From the NCBI GenBank assembly GCA_029550345.1, contig JAKPHK010000115.1, positions 1-46,625 on the forward strand: a DNA stretch of 46,625 bases. Direction: 5' to 3'. The number at the start of each line of letters is the position of its first letter. The first letter of the stretch is position 1. Origin of the DNA: Pseudomonadota bacterium. GTDB lineage: Bacteria > Pseudomonadota > Alphaproteobacteria > Sphingomonadales > Sphingomonadaceae. Made by a program: the position numbers and the translations under genes. Shown one piece after another: positions 23,855-31,535 of the stretch. Under the pieces are notes generated by a model. That model was not told the DNA's origin. It saw only the letters and a program-made list of their open reading frames with translations, and did no database searches.

Positions 23855-23875
23855 AGATACCTATTTGCTACCTAG
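23855..23875. repeat. Element B right paired sites (GATACCTAT/GCTACCTAGG, 11-bp spacing)
   Basis: GATACCTATTT is followed by GCTACCTAGG at 23866, the same 11-bp period and consensus as the pair at 14178-14198; the first unit is degenerate. The second begins 55 bp before the att core in tRNA-Lys. Confidence 0.6.
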
Positions 23876-23920
23876 GTGATTTTCCCGCCGTGTAATGTCA
23901 CCATAAGTCATTGAAAAATA

Positions 23921-23996
23921 TGGTGAGCCCTGCTGGGTTCGAACCAGCGACCTACTGATTAAAAGTCAGTTGCTCTACCGACTGAGCTAAGGGCCC
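23921..23996 (-). tRNA. tRNA-Lys (anticodon TTT)
   Basis: A complete 76-base tRNA with encoded CCA on the minus strand. The acceptor stem pairs GGGCCCT with AGGGCTC (one G-T pair), the D-arm is standard, the anticodon loop reads CTTTTAA with TTT at its centre, and the T-arm contains GGTTCGAACC. It decodes AAA and AAG. Its 3' 46 bases are the integration target of elements A and B; each insertion restored the 3' end, so the gene should still work. Confidence 0.97.
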
Positions 23997-24053
23997 ACAG
24001 CGCCGCGCTTCGGTGCGGGGAAGGCGCTCACCTAGGGATCGCAGGGGGCCGGG

Positions 24054-24548
24054 TCAAGCACTCAGCGGCACCGGGCGGCGCAAACGGGCGTAGAGCTGGC
24101 GCAGCGACAGCCCCGTTATCGGATCGCGCCAGGCCCCGGCCACGGCAATGGCCGGGCGCAGCACGAAATCGCGCTGGCGAAAGGCCGTGTGCGGCACAGT
24201 CAGCCCGGGCGATGACCAGGCCCCGCCATTCCACATCACGACGTCGAGATCGAGCACCCGGGCGCCCCAGGGCTGGCCGCCGCCGCGCCGTCCGAAATCC
24301 TGTTCGACCGCCTTGAGCAGCGTCAGCAGTTCCGCCGGATCGCACTTTGCCCTGATCAGCGCGGCCGCATTGGCATAGCGCCGCCGCGACGGGCCGAGCG
24401 GCGCGCTGCGGACAATCGGGGACACCGCGCGCACTTTCACCCCCTTACCCTCCAGCGCCTTCAGCGCGGCGACCAGCACCTTTTCGGGTGCGCCGTACCG
24501 CGGGTGCCGCCGGTTTGAGCCAAGGGCGATGAGATAGCGCTTGCGCAA
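24054..24548 (-). CDS. folK: 2-amino-4-hydroxy-6-hydroxymethyldihydropteridine pyrophosphokinase
   Basis: A 164-residue HPPK, which transfers pyrophosphate from ATP to hydroxymethyl-dihydropterin in folate synthesis. Family marks are the N-terminal IALGSN, SPIVRSAPLGPSRRRYANAAALI, a QDFGRR motif, RVLDLDVVMW with the metal aspartates, and VPHTAFRQRDFVLRPA. The start is probably TTG at 24548, two bases after the aguB stop, with AGGA upstream inside aguB, so translation is coupled. It lies 57 bp before the tRNA-Lys, with a TTCG-loop hairpin (24003-24018) between. Confidence 0.92.
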   Translation of the reverse strand: MRKRYLIALGSNRRHPRYGAPEKVLVAALKALEGKGVKVRAVSPIVRSAPLGPSRRRYANAAALIRAKCDPAELLTLLKAVEQDFGRRGGGQPWGARVLDLDVVMWNGGAWSSPGLTVPHTAFRQRDFVLRPAIAVAGAWRDPITGLSLRQLYARLRRPVPLSA

Positions 24549-24550
24549 GG

Positions 24551-25402
24551 TCAGATGTCCTGCGCGATCCGGGTATAAAGCTGCGGGCGGCGATCACGGA
24601 AAAAGCCCATCCCGGCGCGGTGGGTGGCAGCCCGGGCAAGATCCAGCTCGGCCAGCAGGACGCCGCTTTGCCCGGCGCCATATTCAGCGATCAGATCGCC
24701 CCATTCGTCGGCGATGAAGGAATGGCCGTAAAAGCGCTGGCCCTGCTCGTTCCCGATCCGGTTGGCGGCGATCACCGGCATACAGTTGGAAACCGCATGG
24801 CCCTGCATCGCGCGGCGCCACATTCGGCTGGTATCCAGTTCGGCGTCATAGGGTTCGGACCCGATCGCGGTGGGGTAAAGCAGAACCTCCGCCCCCAACA
24901 GCGCCATGACCCGCGCGCATTCAGGATACCACTGGTCCCAGCAGATCCCGACGCCGATCTTGTGGCCAAACGCGTCCCAGACCTTGAAGCCGTCGTTGCC
25001 GGGGCGGAAATAGTACTTTTCCTCGTAGCCCGGACCGTCGGGAATGTGGCTCTTGCGGTAGGTGCCCTGGATAGTGCCATCGGGGTCGATCCAGGCCAGG
25101 GTGTTGTAATAGTGATGTCCGTCGCGCTCAAAAAAGCTGGTCGGAATCGCGACCTTCAGTTTCGCCGCCAATGCCTGCATCGCCCTGACAGAGGGGTGCT
25201 CGGCGGTTGGCCGGGCGAGCGCGAACAGCGCCTCGTCCTCAACTTTGCAGAAATAGGGGCCGGAAAACAGCTCGGGCGGAAGGATCACCTGCGCACCCTG
25301 CACAGCGGCCTCTTCGACCAGCATCGAGACGGCAACGATGTTCTCTGCCTCGTCGGCGGAACCGAGGGCGAGTTGCAGGGCGGCGACGGTCAGCGTGCTC
25401 AT
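24551..25402 (-). CDS. aguB: N-carbamoylputrescine amidase
   Basis: A 283-residue nitrilase-superfamily enzyme with catalytic triad Glu44 (LPPELFSGPYF), Lys117 (TYRKSHIPDGPGYEEKYYF) and Cys154 (GVGICWDQWYPECAR). The segments around the Lys and Cys are the signature of the AguB subgroup, which hydrolyses N-carbamoylputrescine to putrescine, CO2 and ammonia. An agmatine deiminase (aguA) is not in the window. It is the first gene of the aguB-folK pair. Together with the PotD-like protein on the far side of the islands it hints that polyamine genes flanked the tRNA before integration. Confidence 0.93.
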   Translation of the reverse strand: MSTLTVAALQLALGSADEAENIVAVSMLVEEAAVQGAQVILPPELFSGPYFCKVEDEALFALARPTAEHPSVRAMQALAAKLKVAIPTSFFERDGHHYYNTLAWIDPDGTIQGTYRKSHIPDGPGYEEKYYFRPGNDGFKVWDAFGHKIGVGICWDQWYPECARVMALLGAEVLLYPTAIGSEPYDAELDTSRMWRRAMQGHAVSNCMPVIAANRIGNEQGQRFYGHSFIADEWGDLIAEYGAGQSGVLLAELDLARAATHRAGMGFFRDRRPQLYTRIAQDI

Positions 25403-25423
25403 GCCGCCGCCCTAACATCTCAA

Positions 25424-25477
25424 GCGCTTGCGGGAAAGCAGCGCAGAAACGGAAACGCGCTTGCGGGAAAGCAGCGC
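25424..25477. repeat. Two 21-bp direct repeats upstream of aguB
   Basis: GCGCTTGCGGGAAAGCAGCG plus C occurs at 25424 and again at 25457, a 33-bp period. They lie between the aguB start and the stop of the upstream gene, in the aguB leader. They could be a local duplication or regulatory. Confidence 0.5.
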
Positions 25478-25484
25478 GGAAGGG

Positions 25485-26336
25485 TCAGGGCCGTTTGCGG
25501 AACAGCAGGGTCATCCGGTCACTCTCGCCAATCGCCTGAAGGCGAGGCTTGTCTTCATCCTTGGCGCCGCGCAGCGCGGGCGGCAGGGTCCAGACGCCAT
25601 CGGGCCAGTTGGCCGGATCCTTCGGATTGGCATTGGCCTTGCTGGAGCCGACGAATTCGAAGCCATTGAGCTCCATGAAGGCGATCACATCCTTTTCGCG
25701 CAGATAGCCTTTGCTGCCATCGGTATAGCTATAGGGCGCGTCGGGCCGGGCGCGGTGCTGTTCGATCCCGATCATCCCCCCGGGCTTGAGCAGATCGCGC
25801 ATCGCCTTGATTTCCCGGTCGGCGATGTTCCAGCGCATCAGGTTGTGCATCATCCGCATGATCAGGATACGGTCGAAGGTGCCCTTCTCCCCCTCGGGCA
25901 CGGCGTCGAGCGGGTAGGCGGCAAATCGCTCTGCCGGAATGCCCGACCAGCCGGCAATATCGGCCGGATATTTGGCTGCGCCCTCACGGATGCCCTTCTG
26001 CGTGGTTTCACTGAAGGCGCCGGAAGTGGGATCGAAATAGAGCCCGACCAGCCGGCCCTTCGGCCCTAGATAGAGCCCGAGCAGGCGCGAATACCATTCC
26101 CCGCCGGGGGCATATTCACCCACCTTCATGTCCGGCAGGACCTGGAAGAAGGTCAGCGTTTCAGCCGGACGACGGTACTGATCGCGCGGACGATCCTTGT
26201 CACGCAGCGGGTTGGCGACCGCCGCGGCCAGATCGGCGTTGATTTTCCTGGCATAGGTCTTGGCCGGAGCGGGCTGAGCGACAAGCGCGGGTACGGCCAG
26301 GGCCAGCGCAAGGGTTGGCAGGATCAGGCGGCGCAT
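25485..26336 (-). CDS. Exported class I methyltransferase-like protein
   Basis: A 283-residue protein with a Sec signal peptide (MRRLILPTLALALAVPALVAQPAPA) ahead of a Rossmann methyltransferase-like domain. The SAM-loop region reads VGEYAPGGEWYSRLL instead of a classical DxGxGxG, and FDRILIMRMMHNLMRWN and LLKPGGMIGIEQHRA match motifs near strands 4 and 5. Exported members of this group are common in alphaproteobacteria but their substrates are unknown, and SAM is not expected in the periplasm; they may have another activity. The start at 26336 is chosen for the signal peptide. It is divergent from msrA. Confidence 0.75.
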   Translation of the reverse strand: MRRLILPTLALALAVPALVAQPAPAKTYARKINADLAAAVANPLRDKDRPRDQYRRPAETLTFFQVLPDMKVGEYAPGGEWYSRLLGLYLGPKGRLVGLYFDPTSGAFSETTQKGIREGAAKYPADIAGWSGIPAERFAAYPLDAVPEGEKGTFDRILIMRMMHNLMRWNIADREIKAMRDLLKPGGMIGIEQHRARPDAPYSYTDGSKGYLREKDVIAFMELNGFEFVGSSKANANPKDPANWPDGVWTLPPALRGAKDEDKPRLQAIGESDRMTLLFRKRP

Positions 26337-26446
26337 GGGGCAATTCTCCCGGTGAGTTGTGCTATGTCTGCACCCTAACCTGCGGCGGGGCGATGACAAG
26401 CGGGCGAAGGCTTCCTATCTTTCCGGTCCAACAGGAAGGATCGAAC

Positions 26447-26977
26447 ATGGCACAGGCAATCTTCGCGGGCGGCTGCTTCTGGTGCACCGAGGCGGTGTTC
26501 CGCTCCATCGCCGGGGTCAGCGCGGTGGAAAGCGGCTATATCGGCGGCACGGTGCCGCAGCCCAGCTACAAACAGGTCTGCACCGGTGAGACCGGCCATG
26601 CCGAGGCGATCCGGATCGCGTTTGACCCCGAAGTGGTGTCCTATGCCGATCTGCTTGACATCCACATGGGCACCCACGATCCAACCCAGCTCAATCGCCA
26701 GGGCAATGACGTGGGGACACAATACCGTACCGCGCTGTTTCCGCTGGACGATGCCCAGCGCAGCGAAGCCGCAGCCGGGATCGCGCGGTGGAACGCAGCC
26801 CATCCCGGCGCGCAGGCCGTGACCACGATCGAAGGACCGGCGGAATGGTTTCCGGCCGAGGACTATCACCAGGAATACTGGCAGGGCGAAGGCCAGCGCA
26901 ATCCCTATTGCCTGGCAGTGATCCCGCCCAAACTGGCCAAGCTGCAAAAGGGCTTTGCGGAAAAGCTGAAGGATTAG
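26447..26977 (+). CDS. msrA: Peptide-methionine (S)-S-oxide reductase MsrA
   Basis: A 176-residue MsrA. The catalytic motif GGCFWCTE has Cys10 and Cys13; GYIGG, YKQVCTGETGHAEAIRI and DPTQLNRQGNDVGTQYRT are the conserved substrate and structural segments, and EDYHQEYW lies near the C-terminus. It reduces methionine-S-sulfoxide, complementing MsrB at 4589. AGGAAGGA seven bases before the ATG supports the start. No signal peptide, so cytosolic. Confidence 0.96.
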   Translation: MAQAIFAGGCFWCTEAVFRSIAGVSAVESGYIGGTVPQPSYKQVCTGETGHAEAIRIAFDPEVVSYADLLDIHMGTHDPTQLNRQGNDVGTQYRTALFPLDDAQRSEAAAGIARWNAAHPGAQAVTTIEGPAEWFPAEDYHQEYWQGEGQRNPYCLAVIPPKLAKLQKGFAEKLKD

Positions 26978-27008
26978 GCGGCGTGGACAAAGTCGGCGCG
27001 GATCACGA

Positions 27009-27668
27009 TTAGGCTGACTGCGGGTCTTGTTTTGCAAGGCCCGCAAGTGCGGTCAGGTATTCGGCAAATCCGGCCAACTGTTCGCGTCCACCCTCAACCT
27101 CCAGGTCAGAGATGCGGACCTCGCAATCCTCGCCCGGCCGGCCGGAGCAGGTGATCTGTAACGACCAGCGCAGACGCGCGCCGAGCCTGGCCCCGAGCGC
27201 CCCAACCCCTGCTGCGTGCACTCCCGACCTGGACTTCACCCGATCGGCCCGGTCGCACAGAACCGAGCGGATCGCCGAAAGCGGAATTTCGCGGGTATTG
27301 CAGGTTGAGCCATTGCGCAGGATCAGCTTGCCATTGGCCACTTCACCCAGCGGCTTTCCCGAAAACAACCGCCTGACCCGCACCGTAGCCAGCCACAGAA
27401 GCACCGGAATGCTGATGATCGGCAAGATGAGAAAACGGATAGTCTCACCTGGTCCCGGCTCATCACGATGCAGCGCCAATGTTTCATCAAACAGGATGCC
27501 GGGCGTCGGATCGGGATAAGTGGCAGCGGGAGGCGGCAGGGTCTGGGCCGCCCCGAGCCGGCCCGAGAAGTCAATCAACAGCCACAGTGCCAGCGCCGCC
27601 AAGCCGAGAAAAAACAGCAGTTGCACCAGATTGCCAAAGCGCGAGGGATAAAGAACCGCCGGGTTCAA
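27009..27668 (-). CDS. Membrane protein of unknown function
   Basis: A 219-residue protein with two membrane helices, at about 15-34 (LVQLLFFLGLAALALWLLI) and 78-95 (IRFLILPIISIPVLLWLATV), and a soluble C-terminal domain with about four strands. The probable start is TTG at 27668, overlapping the rsmB stop (TTGA), so it is the second gene of the rsmB operon. I do not recognise a family. The coupling to rsmB seems positional rather than functional. Confidence 0.65.
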   Translation of the reverse strand: MNPAVLYPSRFGNLVQLLFFLGLAALALWLLIDFSGRLGAAQTLPPPAATYPDPTPGILFDETLALHRDEPGPGETIRFLILPIISIPVLLWLATVRVRRLFSGKPLGEVANGKLILRNGSTCNTREIPLSAIRSVLCDRADRVKSRSGVHAAGVGALGARLGARLRWSLQITCSGRPGEDCEVRISDLEVEGGREQLAGFAEYLTALAGLAKQDPQSA

Positions 27669-28897
27669 GACTGGTTCCAGCGCGCGATGAAGAACCCGTC
27701 CAGCCCGCCCACCTCGGCCAGCATCGCCGGGTCGGTGCGGAGCCAGCCTTGCGGCGTGGGCAGCACGCCGGCGGGAAGCTCATCGGCCTGGACCGGATCG
27801 GCCGCAAGGCCGACACGCGCCGCCTGTGCCTCACCCTCGTCGCTTTCGAGTGAGCAGACAGCATAGACTAGTTTTCCGCCCGGCTTCAGCCAGGCCGATG
27901 CACGGTCCAGCAGCGTGGCCTGAAGCTCCGCCATCTCCGCGATCTGGCGCGGGCCGATCCGGTGCAGCACGTCCGGGTGGCGGCGGCAGGTGCCGGTGGC
28001 GGTGCACGGCGCGTCGAGCAGGATCGCATCGAACCGCTCGGCCGGCTCCCAGCGCAGCGCATCTGCCACCACGACATCGGCGTTCAGTTTCGCGCGGGTC
28101 AGATTTTCGCCAATCCGGCGGGCGCGTTTGGCGCTAAGTTCAACCGCCGTCACCTGCCAGCCAGCGGCGGCGAGTTGCAGCGTCTTGCCCCCCGGCGCGG
28201 CGCACAGATCAAGCACCCGCCGCCCCTCACCCGGCCCAAGCAGCCGCGCGGGCAGGCTGGCGGCAAGGTCCTGCACCCACCAGGCGCCGTCGGTGTAGCC
28301 TTCCAGATTCTCGATCGCCGTGCCGCGCGCCAGCCGGACGTGGCCGGGCATCAGTGACGCACCGCCAAGCCGCTCGGCCCAGTCCGCCGTCGTCGCCGGA
28401 TCGCGCAGGGTCAGATCGAGCGGCGGCGGGACCGCGAGTCCGGCAGCGATTGCCCCGGCCCGTTCGCCCCAGCGTGCGGTCACAGCGGCGGGCAGGCTCG
28501 GCACTTCGGGCAGCGCAGTCTCGCGCTTGACCAGGGTTGAGAACACCCCGTGCGCCAACCGCCGCGGACCGCCGCTGAGCAGCGGCAGGGCGGTGGCAAT
28601 CACCGCGTGGGGCGGGGTATCAAGCCGCAGCCAGCCCGCCATCATCAGCCGCAGCACGCCCCGCGCCTTGGCATCGGGGGGCAGCACCTGGCGGGTGGCG
28701 CTGTCGATCAATGCGTCAAGGTCGGTCAGCCAGCGCAGGACTTCGCTTGCCAGCGCGCGGGCCAGGGCCTTGTCCGGCCCGCTGCGCAGGCCTTGAAGCG
28801 CGGCGTGTGCGGCCACATCCAGCGTCTCGCCCCGGTGGAGCACGGCATCGAGCAGCTTCAGGGCGCCCTTGCGCGCGGGGTAACCGGGAATGTCCAT
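27665..28897 (-). CDS. rsmB: 16S rRNA (cytosine-C5)-methyltransferase RsmB family
   Basis: A 410-residue protein: an N-terminal NusB-like helical domain (about 1-130; GALKLLDAVLHRGETL, ARALASEVLRWLTDLDALI) and a C-terminal methyltransferase. The latter has SAM motif LDLCAAPGGKTLQLA, the DAPCTATGTCRRHPD loop with one conserved Cys, and AVCSLE with the catalytic Cys. It would methylate C967 of 16S rRNA. The ATG at 28897 is chosen over TTG 28903 for the typical start DIPGYPARKGALKLLDAV. Confidence 0.92.
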   Translation of the reverse strand: MDIPGYPARKGALKLLDAVLHRGETLDVAAHAALQGLRSGPDKALARALASEVLRWLTDLDALIDSATRQVLPPDAKARGVLRLMMAGWLRLDTPPHAVIATALPLLSGGPRRLAHGVFSTLVKRETALPEVPSLPAAVTARWGERAGAIAAGLAVPPPLDLTLRDPATTADWAERLGGASLMPGHVRLARGTAIENLEGYTDGAWWVQDLAASLPARLLGPGEGRRVLDLCAAPGGKTLQLAAAGWQVTAVELSAKRARRIGENLTRAKLNADVVVADALRWEPAERFDAILLDAPCTATGTCRRHPDVLHRIGPRQIAEMAELQATLLDRASAWLKPGGKLVYAVCSLESDEGEAQAARVGLAADPVQADELPAGVLPTPQGWLRTDPAMLAEVGGLDGFFIARWNQS

Positions 28898-28944
28898 TGC
28901 CAAGCCCCCTAGACGCGAACGGGCCGAAGGGCCAGAGAGGCAAG

Positions 28945-29112
28945 ATGACCAAGCGCGCCACCCAGCGTCCGAAGGACTTCACCAAGCCCGCCCACTGGAC
29001 CAACGATCCGCTGCCCCAGCCTGCCGAGCCCAAACCGGACGAAGACCCCGCCGGCCTTTCCCCCACCCGCTATGGCGACTGGGTGAAAAACGGCATCGCG
29101 GTGGATTTTTAG
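28945..29112 (+). CDS. DUF1674 protein (SdhAF4-like succinate dehydrogenase assembly factor)
   Basis: A 55-residue protein with the DUF1674 C-terminal signature SPTRYGDWVKNGIAVDF. The N-terminal half is basic and Pro-rich. In mitochondria the homologue SdhAF4/Sdh8 helps mature the flavinated SdhA subunit; bacterial members are expected to act likewise in the cytosol. The ATG at 28945 follows GAGAGG. It is divergent from rsmB and is followed by a small membrane protein gene. Confidence 0.88.
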   Translation: MTKRATQRPKDFTKPAHWTNDPLPQPAEPKPDEDPAGLSPTRYGDWVKNGIAVDF

Positions 29113-29123
29113 GCCGCCGGTCA

Positions 29124-29381
29124 ATGGCCGAGCTGCCCCCCGACCCACTCGATAAACGGCCAAAGGATGACCTGCCGTTTGTCGGGACCGGATGCCTGGG
29201 CATTTTTCTGACGTTGTTTGGCGGCTATATGCTGTGGGGCGTGCTGCACGGGGAAGCCTTCCGGGGTAACGTCGGCCGCACGATGAATTTTGCAGATCGG
29301 CTTGAGCTTTCCTGCGGATTCATTTTCGCCGGAGTGATTACGCTGCTTCTCGCCCGCTGGCTGCGGCGACGGATCAGGTAG
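29124..29381 (+). CDS. Small two-helix membrane protein
   Basis: An 85-residue protein with hydrophobic segments at about 22-41 (VGTGCLGIFLTLFGGYMLWG) and 62-78 (LSCGFIFAGVITLLLAR). It starts 11 bp after the DUF1674 stop, so probably in the same transcript. Its 3' end overlaps the convergent aminotransferase by eight bases. The family is not recognised. Confidence 0.65.
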   Translation: MAELPPDPLDKRPKDDLPFVGTGCLGIFLTLFGGYMLWGVLHGEAFRGNVGRTMNFADRLELSCGFIFAGVITLLLARWLRRRIR

Positions 29382-30516
29382 CCGGTCCAAAAACCTTGTC
29401 GAACGCCGCCTCAAGCCGCTCCAGACTGGCGGGAACGTCCTTCAGTTTGTCCAGACCGAACAGGCCGAGGCGGAAGCTCTTGTAGTCCGGGCCTTCATCA
29501 ACCATCAACGGCACCCCGCCGGCGATCTGATAGCCGATCGCGGCAAAGGCCCGGCCGGTCTGCACTTCGGGATCGTCGGTAAAGCTCACCACCACACCCG
29601 GCGCCTCGAAACCCGGCGCGGCGACCGAGTGGACTCCGCGCTGCGCCAGCATCGCCCGCACCGCCTGGCCCTGCTGCCACTGCGCGGCGCGCATCGCCTC
29701 ATAGCCCGCAGCCTTTGTTTCCAGCATGGCATCGCGAAACTGGATCAGTGCATCTGTTGGCATGGTGGCGTGATAGGCGTGTGCACCTGAAAGGTAGGCT
29801 TCCATGATCGTCAGCCACCTGTTCAGGTCCATCGCAAAGCTGCTGGATGTCGCGGCACGGCACACTTCCAGCGCGGCCCCGTTCATCATCACCAGCCCCG
29901 CGCAGGGCGAAGCCGACCAGCCCTTTTGCGGGGCGGAAATCAGCACATCGACCCCCAGCATCGCCATATCGACCCAGATGCAACCCGAAGCGACGCAATC
30001 GAGCACGAACAGCGCGCCGACTTCATGCGCGGCACCGGCCAGAGCCTTAACATAGTCATCCGGCAGGATGATCCCGCTGGCGGTTTCGACATGCGGTGCA
30101 AACACCACCTCGGGCCGCTCGGCGCGAATGGTTTCAACCACTTCGTCGATCGGCGGCGGGGCGAAGGGATCGAGCGGACCGGCATTGCCGATCCGGCGCG
30201 CCTTCATCACCGTCTCGCTTGCCGGGATCGATCCGGCCTCGAAGATCTGGCTCCAGCGATAGGAGAAGAAGCCGTTGCGGATCACCAGCACCCGCTTGCC
30301 AGTGGCGAACTGGCGGGCGACACTTTCCATCGCATAGGAGCCGCCGCCCGGCACCACCACCGCCCGCTCGGCGCCATAAACCTCGGCCAGCCCGGCATGG
30401 ATATCACGCATCGCCTGCTGAAAGCGCTGGCTCATGTGGTTGAGCGAACGGTCGGTAAAAACTACCGAAAATTCAAGCAGGCCATCGGGATCGATCTGGG
30501 GGTTAAGGCCGGGCAT
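29374..30516 (-). CDS. Class V (alanine-glyoxylate type) aminotransferase
   Basis: A 380-residue PLP enzyme of the AGXT/serine-glyoxylate group. The N-terminus MPGLNPQIDPDGLLEFSVVFTDRSLNHMS and the SAPQKGWSASP segment with the PLP lysine are characteristic; GGGSYAMESVAR and HVETASGI belong to cofactor and substrate binding. The substrate cannot be set from sequence. The start at 30516 lies two bases after the hemH stop, so hemH and this gene are coupled. Confidence 0.88.
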   Translation of the reverse strand: MPGLNPQIDPDGLLEFSVVFTDRSLNHMSQRFQQAMRDIHAGLAEVYGAERAVVVPGGGSYAMESVARQFATGKRVLVIRNGFFSYRWSQIFEAGSIPASETVMKARRIGNAGPLDPFAPPPIDEVVETIRAERPEVVFAPHVETASGIILPDDYVKALAGAAHEVGALFVLDCVASGCIWVDMAMLGVDVLISAPQKGWSASPCAGLVMMNGAALEVCRAATSSSFAMDLNRWLTIMEAYLSGAHAYHATMPTDALIQFRDAMLETKAAGYEAMRAAQWQQGQAVRAMLAQRGVHSVAAPGFEAPGVVVSFTDDPEVQTGRAFAAIGYQIAGGVPLMVDEGPDYKSFRLGLFGLDKLKDVPASLERLEAAFDKVFGPAT

Positions 30517-30518
30517 GA

Positions 30519-31535
30519 TCAGTCCATCCATCCTTTGAGTTCGCGCCGCACCAGCGCCTCGAGCATCCGCATGCCGGCATCGCTCGCATTCAGGCAATCG
30601 AGCGCAGCAAAGTGCGTGCCGCCCGCATCGACAAATTGTTCGCGCCCCCGGATCGCCAGTTCCTCCCGGGTTTCCAGGCAATCGGCAGAGAAACCGGGCG
30701 CGGCAATGGCAAGGCGCCTGGTGCCCTTCGCAGCCTCGGCGGCCAATACCGCATCGGTTGCCGGTTCAAGCCATTTGGCCCGCCCGAACCGCGACTGGAA
30801 CGTGGTTTCGATCCGCAGGCCGGGAAATTCTTCGGCCAGCGCTTCACCCAGCAGCCGCGCGGTCTTGCGGCACTGGCAGTGATAGGGATCGCCCAGCGTC
30901 AGGGTACGTTCGGGCATACCGTGGAACGACAGCAGCAGCACTTCGGGCGCGAAATCGAGCGCCTTCAGCTGCCGCGCGGTATCGGCGCGCAGAGCTTCGA
31001 TATGGGCCGGATCATCGTAATAGGGCGGCAGCGTACGCAATGCGGGCTGCCAGCGCATCGCCGCCAGGGCGGCCCCCAGCGCATCGATCGCGGTGGCGGT
31101 GGTGGCGCCGGAATACTGCGGGTAGAGCGGCGCGAACAGGATCCGTTCGCATCCGGCATCCTTCATGGCCTGAACCTGGGCCGCAATCGCCGGATTGCCA
31201 TAACGCATCGCCCAGCGGACCAGCACCGCATCGCCCAGCCGATCCTGCAACGCTTCGGCCTGGGCCTTGGTGATCGCCGCGAGCGGAGAGCCATCCGCCC
31301 CCCAGACCTGCTGATAGGCATGGGCGCTCTTCTTCGGGCGGGTGTTGAGGATGATCCCGCTAAGGATCGGCCACCAGACCAGCCTTGGAATTTCCACCAC
31401 CCGCGGATCGGACAGGAATTCCTTGAGGTAACGCCGCACCGCCTTGGGTGTTGGCGCATCGGGCGTGCCGAGGTTTACCAGCAGCACCCCGATCCGCGGC
31501 GCGGGGATGGCAGGATGATCGGACGGGCGGATCAT
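30519..31535 (-). CDS. hemH: Ferrochelatase
   Basis: A 338-residue HemH, inserting Fe(II) into protoporphyrin IX at the membrane. Family marks are VLLVNLGTPDAP near the N-terminus, RYLKEFLSDPRVVEIP, the LYPQYSGATTAT stretch and SFHGMPERTL with the metal-site His, then QSRFGRAKWLEPAT. The start overlaps the stop of the upstream oxidoreductase gene (ATGA), so it is the second gene of a three-gene operon ending with the aminotransferase. Haem supply for the quinohaemoprotein and cytochromes would depend on it. Confidence 0.96.
   Translation of the reverse strand: MIRPSDHPAIPAPRIGVLLVNLGTPDAPTPKAVRRYLKEFLSDPRVVEIPRLVWWPILSGIILNTRPKKSAHAYQQVWGADGSPLAAITKAQAEALQDRLGDAVLVRWAMRYGNPAIAAQVQAMKDAGCERILFAPLYPQYSGATTATAIDALGAALAAMRWQPALRTLPPYYDDPAHIEALRADTARQLKALDFAPEVLLLSFHGMPERTLTLGDPYHCQCRKTARLLGEALAEEFPGLRIETTFQSRFGRAKWLEPATDAVLAAEAAKGTRRLAIAAPGFSADCLETREELAIRGREQFVDAGGTHFAALDCLNASDAGMRMLEALVRRELKGWMD

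Larger units (their letters stand above)
14012..23920. mobile_element. Integrated element B (P4-like satellite or integrative element)
   Basis: A 9909-bp unit between att repeat 2 and the intact tRNA-Lys. It has a complete tyrosine integrase, an AlpA-like regulator, a prim-pol/SF3 helicase, an iteron-like cluster and a type IIG restriction-modification gene as cargo. There are no virion or transfer genes, so it would need a helper to move between cells. The intact integrase and tRNA-proximal position suggest it arrived after element A. Confidence 0.8.
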
